DNA from: an uncultured Ureaplasma sp. | Lineage (GTDB): Bacteria > Bacillota_I > Bacilli_A > Mycoplasmatales > Mycoplasmoidaceae | DNA: 42,622 nt | Direction: 5' to 3' | Assembly (NCBI GenBank): GCA_902791895.1 | Contig: CADAXN010000002.1 | Span: forward strand, 1-42,622 | Shown: positions 33,547 through 42,622 of the stretch, in pieces | Layout: every line of letters starts with the position of its first letter | Numbering within the stretch: position 1 is the first letter of the stretch | The notes under the pieces: generated by a model | What the model was told of the DNA's origin: nothing | Seen by the model: the letters and a program-made list of their open reading frames with translations, nothing else | The model's database searches: none | Translations under genes and position numbers: made by a program

Positions 33547-33785
33547 ATCAGGTATTATATATATGCTAACACATAATTTAAAATATTTGTAACAATTTAT
33601 TGTTACAAATAATAAATAAATTTAGTTAATTTTTTAAATTGAAATAAAGTCTATAATTTTGCTAAATTTAACAAATTTTTTTCAAATCCAGTTGAAATTT
33701 TAGGTGTTTTTAAAAATATTTAAAAATTTTTGTAAAAACTTTCTTCAAAACTTGATTATTTTTATATAGTAAAAACACCCTTATT

Positions 33786-36700
33786 ATGAATGACAAATTT
33801 CGTGAATTTTTTATCCGTTCTAAAATCTTAACAGGTGAAGAGTTTGACCAAATTATTAATTATGCAAGTTTTGTCTTTAATAAAAACAAAACAACTAACA
33901 ATTCAAGAATTATAATAATTTTGAAAAAAATCTTACCATTAGAGCTATTTAAAAAGATTTTAAATGGGATAAAATTATGTAAAAATTCTTTTGAATTTGA
34001 AATTCATAATAAAATTGCAGATTTCACTAGCGAAAATGTAAAAGAATACTTTAAGTATTTTGTTGAATCACTTACATTAAGCGAAACTATAGTTAAAAAT
34101 TTATTAGATTTTGTTGATGCGAAAATTAACGATGCAAATATAACTATTTCATATTTTCATAATTTTGAAGAAGAAACTCTAAAAGATTTAAATCAAATAC
34201 TACTTAGTAAATACCAATTTGCTGGATTTGATATTAAAAAAATAGAGTTTATCTTTAGTAAAGATAAACAGGATCTTGAACTTTATAGAAAACAAAAAAT
34301 CGATGAAATTAACAATTCAATCAAAGAAATTAAACTAATAAACGAAAGTGAAGCTAGAGTTTTATCAGACAATAAAATAAAGTCTGAAAACTACACAAGT
34401 ATAGCAGAACTTACTCCAGATGTTAAATATGCAACACTTCAATGTAAAATCTTTAAAACAGAAATAAATAAAACAAAAAATGGAAAACTTATTTACTTAT
34501 TTTGAGTAACTGACTACACTTCTGCCTTTAAAATAAAAGCATTTTCAACAGATTTGAATTCAACACCATACAACTATTCAAGACCTAATTTGCCTTCAAC
34601 ATATCTTAATAAATTTGGTGTAAATGATTGGGTTCTTGTTGAATGTTCATTCAACATTGATAAATATAGTTCTAATGAATTTATAGGTACAATAAGAAAA
34701 ATTGTTAAAACTAAAATTCCGAAAAAATTTGTCAGAGAAGACAAAGCGGAATCTAAAAGAATTGAATTACTGGCACATACAAAGATGTCAGCCTTTGATG
34801 GTATTGCTTCAGTTTCGGAAATTATAGAACGTAGTAAAGACTTTGGTTGAAATGCTATCAGTATTGTTGATCGTTTCAACGTTCAATCATTTCCTGACGC
34901 CTATAACATTGGCAAAAAACTTGGACAAAAAATAATTTATGGAGCCGAAATCAATGTTTTAAAAGATACTCCAGTTTACGTATTAAATCCAAGAGATGAA
35001 GATTTATTTAAATCTGAAATGATTGTATTTGATATTGAAACATCAGGTCTAAACAATGAATTTTGTGATTTGATCGAATTTGGTGCTGTTAAGATTAAAA
35101 ATTTAAGAATTGTTGACCGTATTGATTTTTTTATTAAACCTTCAAAGCCTATTTCTTCATATATCTCTACAAAAACACATATTACTAATGAAACTCTACA
35201 AAAAGAAGGAATTGATTTAGTTGAAGCTTTAAAGAAAATTAAAGAATGAATTGGTGATAAAACTTTAATAGCACACAACGGTATTAATTTTGACTATCGT
35301 TTTTTGAACAAAAAGTTAGAGCAAAATAAATTACCATTAATTAAAAATCCAATTATTGATACTATGCAGTTATCAAGATATTTGAACAAGAATTCTGTTC
35401 AACACAATCTTGGTGCAATTTCACATCTTTATAAACTTGAATATAATGATGAAATTGCTCACCGTGCTGATTTTGATGCTGAAGTTTTGACAAAAGTTTG
35501 AAATCACATGCTTAACCAGCTAAAAGTTCAAAAAGTATTTAATGTTAAAGAACTAAATAATCTTGTTAATGAAAATTATTGAAATCGTCAGTTCGCTGAA
35601 AACTTCCTAGATATCTATTGCAGAAATAATCAATCATTTAAAAAATTATATAAGCTAATTTCTGATTCTAGCACTACACACCTTTATAACTATCCAAGAG
35701 TTTTTTATAAAGAACTAAATGACCTTCGTAATGATTTTATCATTGTAAACGCACCAACAGAAAGTGCATTATTTGATGCAGCAATTAATGGAACAAGCGA
35801 AGAATTAGACAATGAAATTAAATATTTAGACTATGTATTTATTGCAAGTCCTAATAACTTGTTACATAGAATAAATGATCACGATTTAACTTTAGAACAA
35901 ATTCAACAAATCATTAAAAAGATTATCAATGCTGCAACTAAATTGAATCGCAAAGTAATTGCTGTAAGTGATGCATACTATCTTGACGAAGTTGATCAAA
36001 TAGGAAGAAGGGTATATATTAATTCAAAACTTTTAGGTGGTAAAGCTCATCGTTTATATCGTTATGGGGAAGATAATAGTGTTGTTCCTGACACTCATTT
36101 AAGAACAACCGATGAAATGCTAAAAGAATTTGCATTCTTAAAAGATAAAGAACTGATTAAAAAAATTGTTATTGATAACACTATTGAATTTAACCGTCAA
36201 ATTGAAAATAATTTAGAACCAATTAAGTTGAAATTATATCCTCCAAAAATCGAAAACGTTGAGGATAAATTAAAAAAGTTTGCTATTGATAAACTTCATG
36301 AAATATATGGTGAAAATCCACATGAAATCATTCAAAAACGAACTGATAAGGAATTAAATTCTATTATTTCCAATAATTTCTCAATTATTTACTGAATTGC
36401 TCACTTACTAGTTGAGAAATCATTGAGTGATGGTTATGTTGTTGGTTCAAGAGGATCAGTGGGTTCATCTTTTGTTGCTTATTTATTAAACATTACTGAA
36501 GTTAATCCATTACCAGCACATTATCGTTGTCCTAAATGTCACTATACTGATTTTAATGTTGATAAACCAAATGGTTTTGATTTACCAATTAAGAAATGTC
36601 CAAATTGTGGATGTGATCTTATAGGTGATGGTCACAACATTCCATTTGAAACTTTCTTAGGTTTCCGTGGTGAAAAAACGCCTGATATTGATTTAAACTT

Positions 36701-38135
36701 CTCTGGTTTGTATCAATCGAGAGCCCATGAGTTTACTCGTCAACTATTTGGTGAACAACATACTTTTAGAGCTGGAACAATTGCCACAGTTGCTGAAAAA
36801 ACAGCATATGGTTATGTTAAAGCATTTTTTGAAAAAACACAACCTTATGCGATTATCAATCCTGCTTATATTGATTGAATTGTAACTAAATGTGTGGACG
36901 TTAAACGAACTACAGGACAACACCCAGGTGGAATTATTGTTGTTCCAAAAGATATGAGCGTATTTGATTTCACACCATATCAATTTTCTGCAGATGATAA
37001 ATCATCAACATGATATACATCGCATTTCACATTTGATAGCTTACATGATAATCTATTAAAACTTGATATTCTTGGTCATGATGATCCAACTAAGTTAAAA
37101 ATCTTGGAAAAAATGACAGGAATTAATCCAAGATCTATACCTTTTCATGATGAAAAAGTTATCTCAATGTTTAGTACTAACAAAGAGTTAGGAATTACAC
37201 CTGAACAAATTTTTGGTGAAACAACTGGTGCACTTGGTTTACCAGAATTTGGTACAAATTTCGTACGTGAAATTTTAAAAGAAACACAGCCAAAATCATT
37301 TGATGATTTAATTTCTATCTCTGGATTAAGTCATGGTACTGATGTATGAAGGAATAATGCACAAGAATTAATTAATAATATGCATTTGAAACTATCAGAA
37401 GTTGTAACTTGTCGTGATAGTATTATGAGCAATTTAATTAAATTAGGTGTACCACAAGAAACTGCATTCAGTGTTATGGAAACTGTGCGTAAAGGTAAAG
37501 GTATCAAGGAAAAAGACATGCAAATAATTAATAATCATAAAGTACCAAAATGATATATTGATTCTTGCTTAAAAATTGCTTATCTTTTCCCAAAAGCGCA
37601 TGCTGCTGCGTATGTTATTTCTGCATGAAGGGTTGCTTGATTTAAAATGTATTATCCTGTTGCATTCTATGCAAGTTATTACAGTATTAAACCCGAATAT
37701 TTTGATTTAGAAGCTGCATTAAAAGGACCAGAATTTGTTCATGAAAAATGATTAGATATTCGTAAACGTTTAAATAACAAACTAACAAAAAGTGAAGTAA
37801 AGCCTAAAGAAGAAGAGGCTATTCCAATATATGAAGTTATGCTAGAAATGTTTGCTAGAGGTATTAAATTTAAAAATGTTAGTCTTACTAAATCTCATGC
37901 AACACATTTCCAAATTGAAGATAATTATATTATTCCTCCATTTAATGTAATTCCAGGATTAGGTAATGCTACTGCAGAAACAATTATTAAAGCACGTGAA
38001 CAAAAACCATTTAATTCAAAAGAAGATTTAATGAATCGAACTTCAATTACTAACACAGTATTTGAAACAATGAATGATTTAGGTATTACAGCAGATTTGT
38101 GTGATACAGACCAAATTAATTTATTTGAAATGTAA
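33786..38135 (+). CDS. polC: DNA polymerase III alpha subunit, PolC type
   Basis: Main replicative polymerase with proofreading exonuclease; 1449 aa, intact with UGA as Trp. Order: N-terminal domain and OB fold, first PHP part ([14 protein letters not shown], about 335), exonuclease ([11 protein letters not shown] at about 412; [23 protein letters not shown]), second PHP part, zinc-binding CPKCHYTDF...[10 protein letters not shown], palm [16 protein letters not shown] and [13 protein letters not shown], and the C-terminal HhH-like region. In the PHP domain the usual HLHT and TDH motifs read LLAHT and VDR, so several metal ligands are missing. There is no ribosome-binding site, and a weak TATAGT lies about 17 nt upstream. 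It is followed by trmL 3 nt after the stop. Confidence 0.97.
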
Positions 38136-38138
38136 TTT

Positions 38139-38648
38139 ATGTTGAATATTGTTTTATTTGAACCTGAAATTCCAGAAAATACTGGTAACATCGCTCGAAC
38201 TTGTGTAGCTTTTAATATTAGACTACATTTGATTCGTCCTTATGGTTTTTTTCTAACTGATAAAAATCTTAAAAGAAGTTCCGTAACTTATTGAAATAAA
38301 TTAGATTTACATGAATATGATTGCTATCAAGATTTTATTGATCAAAATCATATAGACAAAAAAACTCCAATATATTACATAACAAGATATGGCAAACATA
38401 CATCTGATAAAATAAAATATGATCCAAAGCAAGAATCATATTTAGTTTTTGGTAAAGAATCAACAGGAATTGATAAATCGATTCTTAAAGCTAATTTGTC
38501 AAAAACAATTCGTATTCCTACAACCGATAAAGTTAGAGCACTAAATTTATCTAATTGTGTTGCGATGTTAGCTTATGAATATGTTAAACAAAATGATTTT
38601 GCAGGCTTGTGCAAAACTGAACCATTTAAAGTTAATGAACTTAAATAG
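38139..38648 (+). CDS. trmL: tRNA (cytidine/uridine-34-2'-O)-methyltransferase
   Basis: SPOUT-class methyltransferase (169 aa) that methylates the ribose of the wobble base in certain tRNA-Leu. Motif 1 is [16 protein letters not shown]; motifs 2 and 3 are [11 protein letters not shown] and [21 protein letters not shown], the knot that binds AdoMet. The length is usual. It starts 3 nt after polC and converges with the PTS gene, overlapping its stop by 8 bp. Confidence 0.95.
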
Positions 38649-40848
38649 GGAAATTTAATTTAAAACTAGCGTGAGCATTAATTAAGAATTTGTTAATTCT
38701 ATTTATTTTTGTCACTGCTGGTTTTACTTTCTTTTTTGTTTGCTTGTTTTCTTTTTTAGCTAGATCTTTTCTACCTTTACTACCTTTAACAACAGCTCAG
38801 TAAACAAACATATGAATGATGCTAGCACCAATAATTGCTACGAAATATCATAGGATACTTATATATTTCATTGGAGTGCTTGCAGTTCCGTCGCTTCCGC
38901 CACCAAAGATAGCTGGAATAAATGTATGAAGGTTTCCTGGGTCAGCATAGACACCTAAGCAGAAGGCAATTAATGGTCCACCTCACATTGCAACGTGTCC
39001 ACCAACAAAGAACATAAATGCAAGTCCCCCAGCAATTGCAGAAGCTGTAACATTAGCAATTACAGTTTGTTTTGGACGTTTAGCAAAGAATGGAATTGCA
39101 CCTTCACTAATTCCCATAAAACCTAAACCAATTGCGGTTGCACCATTTTTCAAATCATCTGGTTCATTGAATGTTTTTCTGAAAATTACAGCAGCTAAAC
39201 CACATCCTAATGGTGCAACTGGAATAGCAGCAGCACATGCACCCATGAATCTTGGATCTACTAAGATTAAGCATGTAGCAGTTGATACTGCAATTTTGTT
39301 TATTGGTCCGCCCATATCAAATCCAATCATAGCACCTAATAAGAAGCCGATTAGGAAGTTTACGCCTGGGATTGATCCGGCATATGCAATACCAGCACCA
39401 ATATAGTTCATCATGCAACCTAATATACCACTTAACAAGAATACAAATGGGAACACTAAAATAGATGTAACTACTACTGGTACAAAGATAATTGAGATAA
39501 TTGGTCTTATAGCTTGTTTAACTTTTCAAGTGTTAATTCACTTAACAATTCCACCAGCAGCAAATCCCATCATGATTGCTGCAATAATACCCAAACTAAT
39601 ATCTGATATTGTTATAGAGCCTGTTGATTGGAACAATGTAATTGATACTTCTTTTGGAATTCCCGGCCAATATCAATACAATGATGTTGACCCGGCAACA
39701 AACGAAGCAATCAATCCTGGAGCAAATGCACTACGCCCAGCAATTGATTCCGCAATATATGCACCCATAATACCAATAAAGAAAGTAAATCCAACATTGG
39801 CTACTTGCATTGCATATCACATTGGAGAATTTGCAAGAGGAGTATTTGTTCCATAAATACCAGTACAAATTGCATTAATAATTGCATACACAATACCTGA
39901 GAACACTAATACTGGAATCATATGAGAAACACCAGACAAAAAATGCTTCATGAAAGGATTTTGTTTTTTACCGCCTAAACTAGTAGCTTGAGTTTTTTGT
40001 CCTCCTCCACCTTGGCCTTGTCAAATAACAGCTTTTTTCATTGCAGTTTGAAGTGTTGTTGTCGGGTCATCAATTGCATTATGTGTACCACAGAAGAAAA
40101 TTTTCTTACCGATAAAACGATCTGTTTCAACACCAATATCAGCAGCAATAATAACATAGTCAGCTTTTTTAATTAGTTCATCAGTCAATGCATGTTCTCT
40201 ACCGTTTTGGCCTTCGGTTTCTATATGCACATTCACATTTAGTTCTTTTCCAGCATTTTCTAATGCCTCACGTGTCATAAATGTATGTACGATACCTGTA
40301 GCACAAGCACTAACACCAATAACTAATGGTTTAGACTTGTCCACTTGTTTTGGTTTCTCATTCTTAGATGCTTTGATAATTTTGATATCAGTATTCTTTT
40401 CATCAATAGCATCTGTGATTAATTTAGTAACTGTCTGCTTACTCTTTGTAGTCAATAATTTCTTGCAGAAATTCTCATCCATTAATCCAGTAGAAATTCT
40501 TGCTAGATATTCCATGTGAAGATCTCCTAAATTCTTTTCAGGAATAAGGATAGCAATAGCAAATTTTACGGGATTATTGTCAATTGCTTTTCAATCTACA
40601 CCTTTCTTGAATCTAGCAGCAATGATTGCTGGTTTTTTGATGTTACCAGACATAGCATGTGGAATCGCAAACGAATCTTTCATACCAGTGGTTGAAACTT
40701 TTTCTCTACGAACAAAACCATCAATAAGATTTTGTTCATCATCAATAACTTTTAATTGTTTTGCTAGCTTAGCAATTTTTTTAAAAGCATCCATTTGATT
40801 TTTTACGTCAATATCAAACAAAACGTGTTTTTGATTAAATATATCCAT
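38641..40848 (-). CDS. fruA: Fructose-specific PTS transporter, EIIABC
   Basis: It imports and phosphorylates fructose (to fructose 1-phosphate) using phosphate from HPr; 735 aa. Domain order is EIIA (about 1-145, phosphorylated His64 in FAIPHAM), EIIB (about 170-275, Cys182 in SACATGIVHTFM) and membrane EIIC (about 295-690). Typical EIIC parts are GIMGAYIAESIAGRSAFAPG, GFDMGGPINKIA and GFMGISEGAIPFF. It ends in a Lys-rich cytoplasmic tail. The EIIB motif usually has Cys-Pro-Thr; here it is Cys-Ala-Thr. It is divergent from manA with a 46-bp gap; fruK is not in the window. Confidence 0.94.
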
Positions 40849-40894
40849 ATTTTATAGTCTATCATTTATATAATACAAAATAATACTCTTTATT
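40849..40894. promoter_or_regulatory. Compact divergent promoter region fruA/manA
   Basis: These 46 bp must hold both promoters. For manA a TATAAT lies at 40869-40874, 20 nt before its ATG. On the minus strand TATTATATAA and TATAAA are candidate -10 boxes for the PTS gene. Neither side has a ribosome-binding site. Confidence 0.5.
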
Positions 40895-41815
40895 ATGAAA
40901 GATATATTTTTTCTAAAACCTCATTTTGAAGAAAGAATTTGAGGTGGAAATAACTTAAAAAAACTAAATTATAAGATTAGCAACAATCATATTGGAGAAG
41001 CTTGAATTGTTAGTGGATATCCAAACAAGTCTTCAATCATTACTAATGGAAAATACAAAAACAAAACATTAGAATGGTTATTTCAAAACCATCCAGAGTA
41101 TTTTGATTATCCAAAATCAAAAGTTTATCCATTGTTAATCAAAATCCTTGATTGCAATGATAAATTGAGCATTCAAGTTCACCCTGATGATAATTATGCA
41201 CAAAAACATTATCATCAATTAGGCAAGAATGAATGTTGATATATTTTAGATGCTAAGAAAAATGCCTCAATTATTTACGGTCATAATGCTAAAACTAAAA
41301 AAGAATTAATTAATTTAATCAAGAACAATAAATGAAATCAACTATTAAAAGTTAAGAAAGTTAAAAAAGGTGACTTCATTTATGTACCTGCTGGAACAGT
41401 TCATGCAATTAATGGTGGATTGTTAATCTATGAACTTCAACAGTCTTCAGATTTAACTTTTAGACTATATGATTATAACCGTTTAAATAATAATCAATTA
41501 AGACCATTGCATATTAAGGAATCAATTGATGTAATTACCATCCCTCATAAAGATTATCAAACCGATAAGAGTTCTAATGTATTGATCTCAAATGAATACT
41601 TCAAGCTTGTAAAACTTGATAATCTTGTTGATACAAAATATATTTTTAACGATGCAAAATGGCTACAAATCACAATAGTCTCAGGTTGTGGAACCTTAAA
41701 TAATAAGAAGAGTATTAAAGCTGGAGATTCGTTTATTATTGGAAGCCAAATTAATACATTTTCGCTATCAGGAAATTTAACTGTTTTAGTGGGATATATT
41801 ACCAAAAAACGCTAA
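40895..41815 (+). CDS. manA: Mannose-6-phosphate isomerase, class I
   Basis: Zn enzyme (306 aa) that interconverts mannose 6-phosphate and fructose 6-phosphate. The metal-site motifs are QVHPDDNYA and PAGTVHAINGG, with YELQQSSDLTFRLYDY in the cupin core; the start LKPHFEERIWGGNNL is typical of the short Firmicute type. It stands opposite the fructose PTS gene, in line with a carbohydrate-uptake locus. A terminator follows. Confidence 0.95.
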
Positions 41816-41869
41816 TTTTTTAAAAAATAAACTTATGAAATGTATAAGTTTCTAAAATTTTTGCGAAAA

Positions 41870-41899
41870 ATCCCATTTAATGTTGGGATATTCTTTTTT
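41870..41899 (+). terminator. Rho-independent terminator after manA
   Basis: Stem ATCCCA / TGGGAT (41870-41875, 41884-41889) with an 8-nt loop and a following ATTCTTTTTTG. Confidence 0.8.
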
Positions 41900-41921
41900 G
41901 TTTCGTTTTGGATTTGAAATA

Positions 41922-41987
41922 ATGCAAAAATTTAAAAACAAAATATCACCACACTTGAGATATCTAAAAGTTGCATTCATTCTTTAA
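41922..41987 (+). CDS. Possible 21-aa basic peptide
   Basis: ATG to TAA encodes a peptide starting MQKFKNKISPHLRYLK. It has no ribosome-binding site and may be chance. It precedes the small-ORF cluster in the same direction. The rest of 41900-42028 is AT-rich, with an ACAAACTAATTTGTTG hairpin. Confidence 0.2.
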   Translation: MQKFKNKISPHLRYLKVAFIL

Positions 41988-42028
41988 CAACTTCTCTTAG
42001 TAACAAACTAATTTGTTGCTAGTGTTAA

Positions 42029-42172
42029 ATGTTAGTTTGGAAGTATAACTACAATGCTACATTAGATATTATTCTAATGGTGTTATTGTTCTTCGGATTA
42101 ATGACAGTTGACCTTTGAGTACATTTAGCTACGGATAAAGAATTTAGACGAAAGAGACAGAGTAATCAATAA
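42029..42172 (+). CDS. Small membrane protein 1 of the terminal cluster
   Basis: Protein of 47 aa, including one UGA Trp. A short polar N terminus (MLVWKYNYNAT) is followed by one long hydrophobic helix (LDIILMVLLFFGLMTVDLW) and a strongly basic end (KEFRRKRQSNQ). This size and layout resembles filamentous-phage coat proteins, whose basic C terminus faces the DNA, but also ordinary small membrane proteins. I do not recognise the family. No strong ribosome-binding site is seen. It lies 14 nt before the next ORF. Confidence 0.5.
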
Positions 42173-42186
42173 ATAGGAGGCAAGTT

Positions 42187-42318
42187 ATGAATGATTATTG
42201 AGATATAGTTGTTAAAATGTGTGGAAAGACTACTGCTAATGCAGTGCATTGAATTGTCAATGCGATGATGATTGCTGAAGTATTAGTGGGAGTAATCTTA
42301 GTAGTATTTAGATTGTAA
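42187..42318 (+). CDS. Small membrane protein 2 of the terminal cluster
   Basis: Protein of 43 aa with two UGA Trp codons. A polar N-terminal half (MNDYWDIVVKMCGKTTANAV) is followed by one hydrophobic helix (MMIAEVLVGVILVVF) ending in RL. It has the best ribosome-binding site of the cluster, TAGGAGG 6 nt before the ATG, which supports translation despite the small size. Function unknown. Confidence 0.6.
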
Positions 42319-42608
42319 GTGGAACAATAGCATTAAATAGAGAACAAGATTGTGGTATTGGACAAGCTTTAAAAGAAGCAAGCAAACCAATGGTTAAGTT
42401 TATTCTTTTAATTGCGATTGCTAGAATAAGTATTCCATTACTATGGAATTTCTTATTTCCATTCTTAATAGCACAAGGTTGAAACCTAAACACACCAAAT
42501 AATTTTAGCAATTTAAATTTTAAGAGTAATGTTGCAAAAAGTGAGCAAAATTTAACAAAATTTCAAAAAATATATATGTATACGATGTATACATATATAA
42601 AATTATAA
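42312..42608 (+). CDS. Small membrane protein 3 of the terminal cluster (start uncertain)
   Basis: An open frame of up to 98 codons overlaps the end of the previous ORF. No ATG is available before 42390; an ATT at 42312 or re-initiation is possible, otherwise the protein has 72 aa from ATG 42390. It has an amphipathic N-terminal part (LNREQDCGIGQALKEASKP), one or two hydrophobic helices (KFILLIAIARISIPLLWNFL) and a polar tail. The tail, KSNVAKSEQ...KIYMYTMYTY, is encoded by the repeat module and its palindrome and has a counterpart on the minus strand at 62-160. A further ATG at 42612 may begin a next gene cut by the window edge. Confidence 0.45.
42524..42599 (+). repeat. Repeat module copy C with 13-bp-arm palindrome
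   Basis: GAGTAATGTTGCAAAAAGTG (42524-42543) combines features of copies A and B at the left end, here in inverted orientation. It is followed by a palindrome with 13-bp arms (42571-42583 and 42587-42599, spacer GAT, core GTATACATAT). Confidence 0.65.
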
Positions 42609-42622
42609 AAAATGCTTGAACT

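Noticed and set aside
39413-39856. 147-codon plus-strand ORF, Ile/Pro/Asn-rich.
   Set aside because: It is antisense to the EIIC domain of the fructose PTS gene, and its composition is a shadow of the hydrophobic codons of that gene.

Overview
The window is a chromosomal segment of a wall-less mollicute (Mycoplasma/Malacoplasma/Ureaplasma-like). The evidence is strongly AT-rich DNA, dozens of in-frame UGA codons read as Trp in otherwise intact housekeeping genes (rpoB, rpoC, polC, metG, pepA, the PTS transporter), a type-B RNase P RNA, PolC, WhiA and ECF transporter genes, and no cell-wall genes. The species cannot be fixed from sequence reading alone; a Malacoplasma/pneumoniae-group affiliation is only a guess.

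Layout: 1-455 is a gene-poor end with repeats and a hairpin terminator. rpoC and rpoB (minus, 456-8605) are followed by the RNase P RNA gene with its own promoter and terminator (minus, about 8878-9246). Going right on the plus strand come a threonine dehydratase, a P1B-type metal ATPase, the ECF module ecfA1-ecfA2-ecfT and truA (9366-16384). A 2.1-kb islet (16385-18470) sits between truA and a convergent membrane-protein gene and is bounded by a perfect 29-bp direct repeat. It holds a coiled-coil protein, a ribbon-helix-helix protein, a membrane-anchored NERD nuclease-like protein, an unknown 115-aa protein and a small RNA gene. A minus-strand nucleoside-import and salvage operon follows (26242-18489): BMP-type binding protein, double-ATPase subunit, two permeases, uracil phosphoribosyltransferase and an AtpI-like four-helix membrane protein. 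Then come metG, pepA, a small membrane protein, tpiA, trxB and whiA (plus), a DUF2188 protein and a decayed gene (minus), polC and trmL (plus), a fructose PTS EIIABC (minus), and divergently manA (plus). The last 0.6 kb carries a tandem cluster of tiny membrane-protein ORFs that runs to the window edge.

How parts work together: BMP/ABC import feeds nucleosides or bases to Upp. The fructose PTS, ManA and TpiA serve sugar entry and glycolysis. EcfA1A2T energises vitamin uptake through S components encoded elsewhere. TrxB supplies thiol redox power.

Most notable points: (1) the direct-repeat-bounded islet with NERD/RHH/coiled-coil cargo and an RNA gene but no recombinase; (2) inverted copies of one repeat module at the two ends of the window, next to a cluster of very small, phage-coat-like membrane ORFs; (3) a triosephosphate isomerase with a lysine-rich, histone-like N-terminal tail; (4) a nucleoside permease fused to a long charged coiled-coil extension; (5) recurrent -10 boxes placed 4-9 nt from the start codon, implying leaderless mRNAs.
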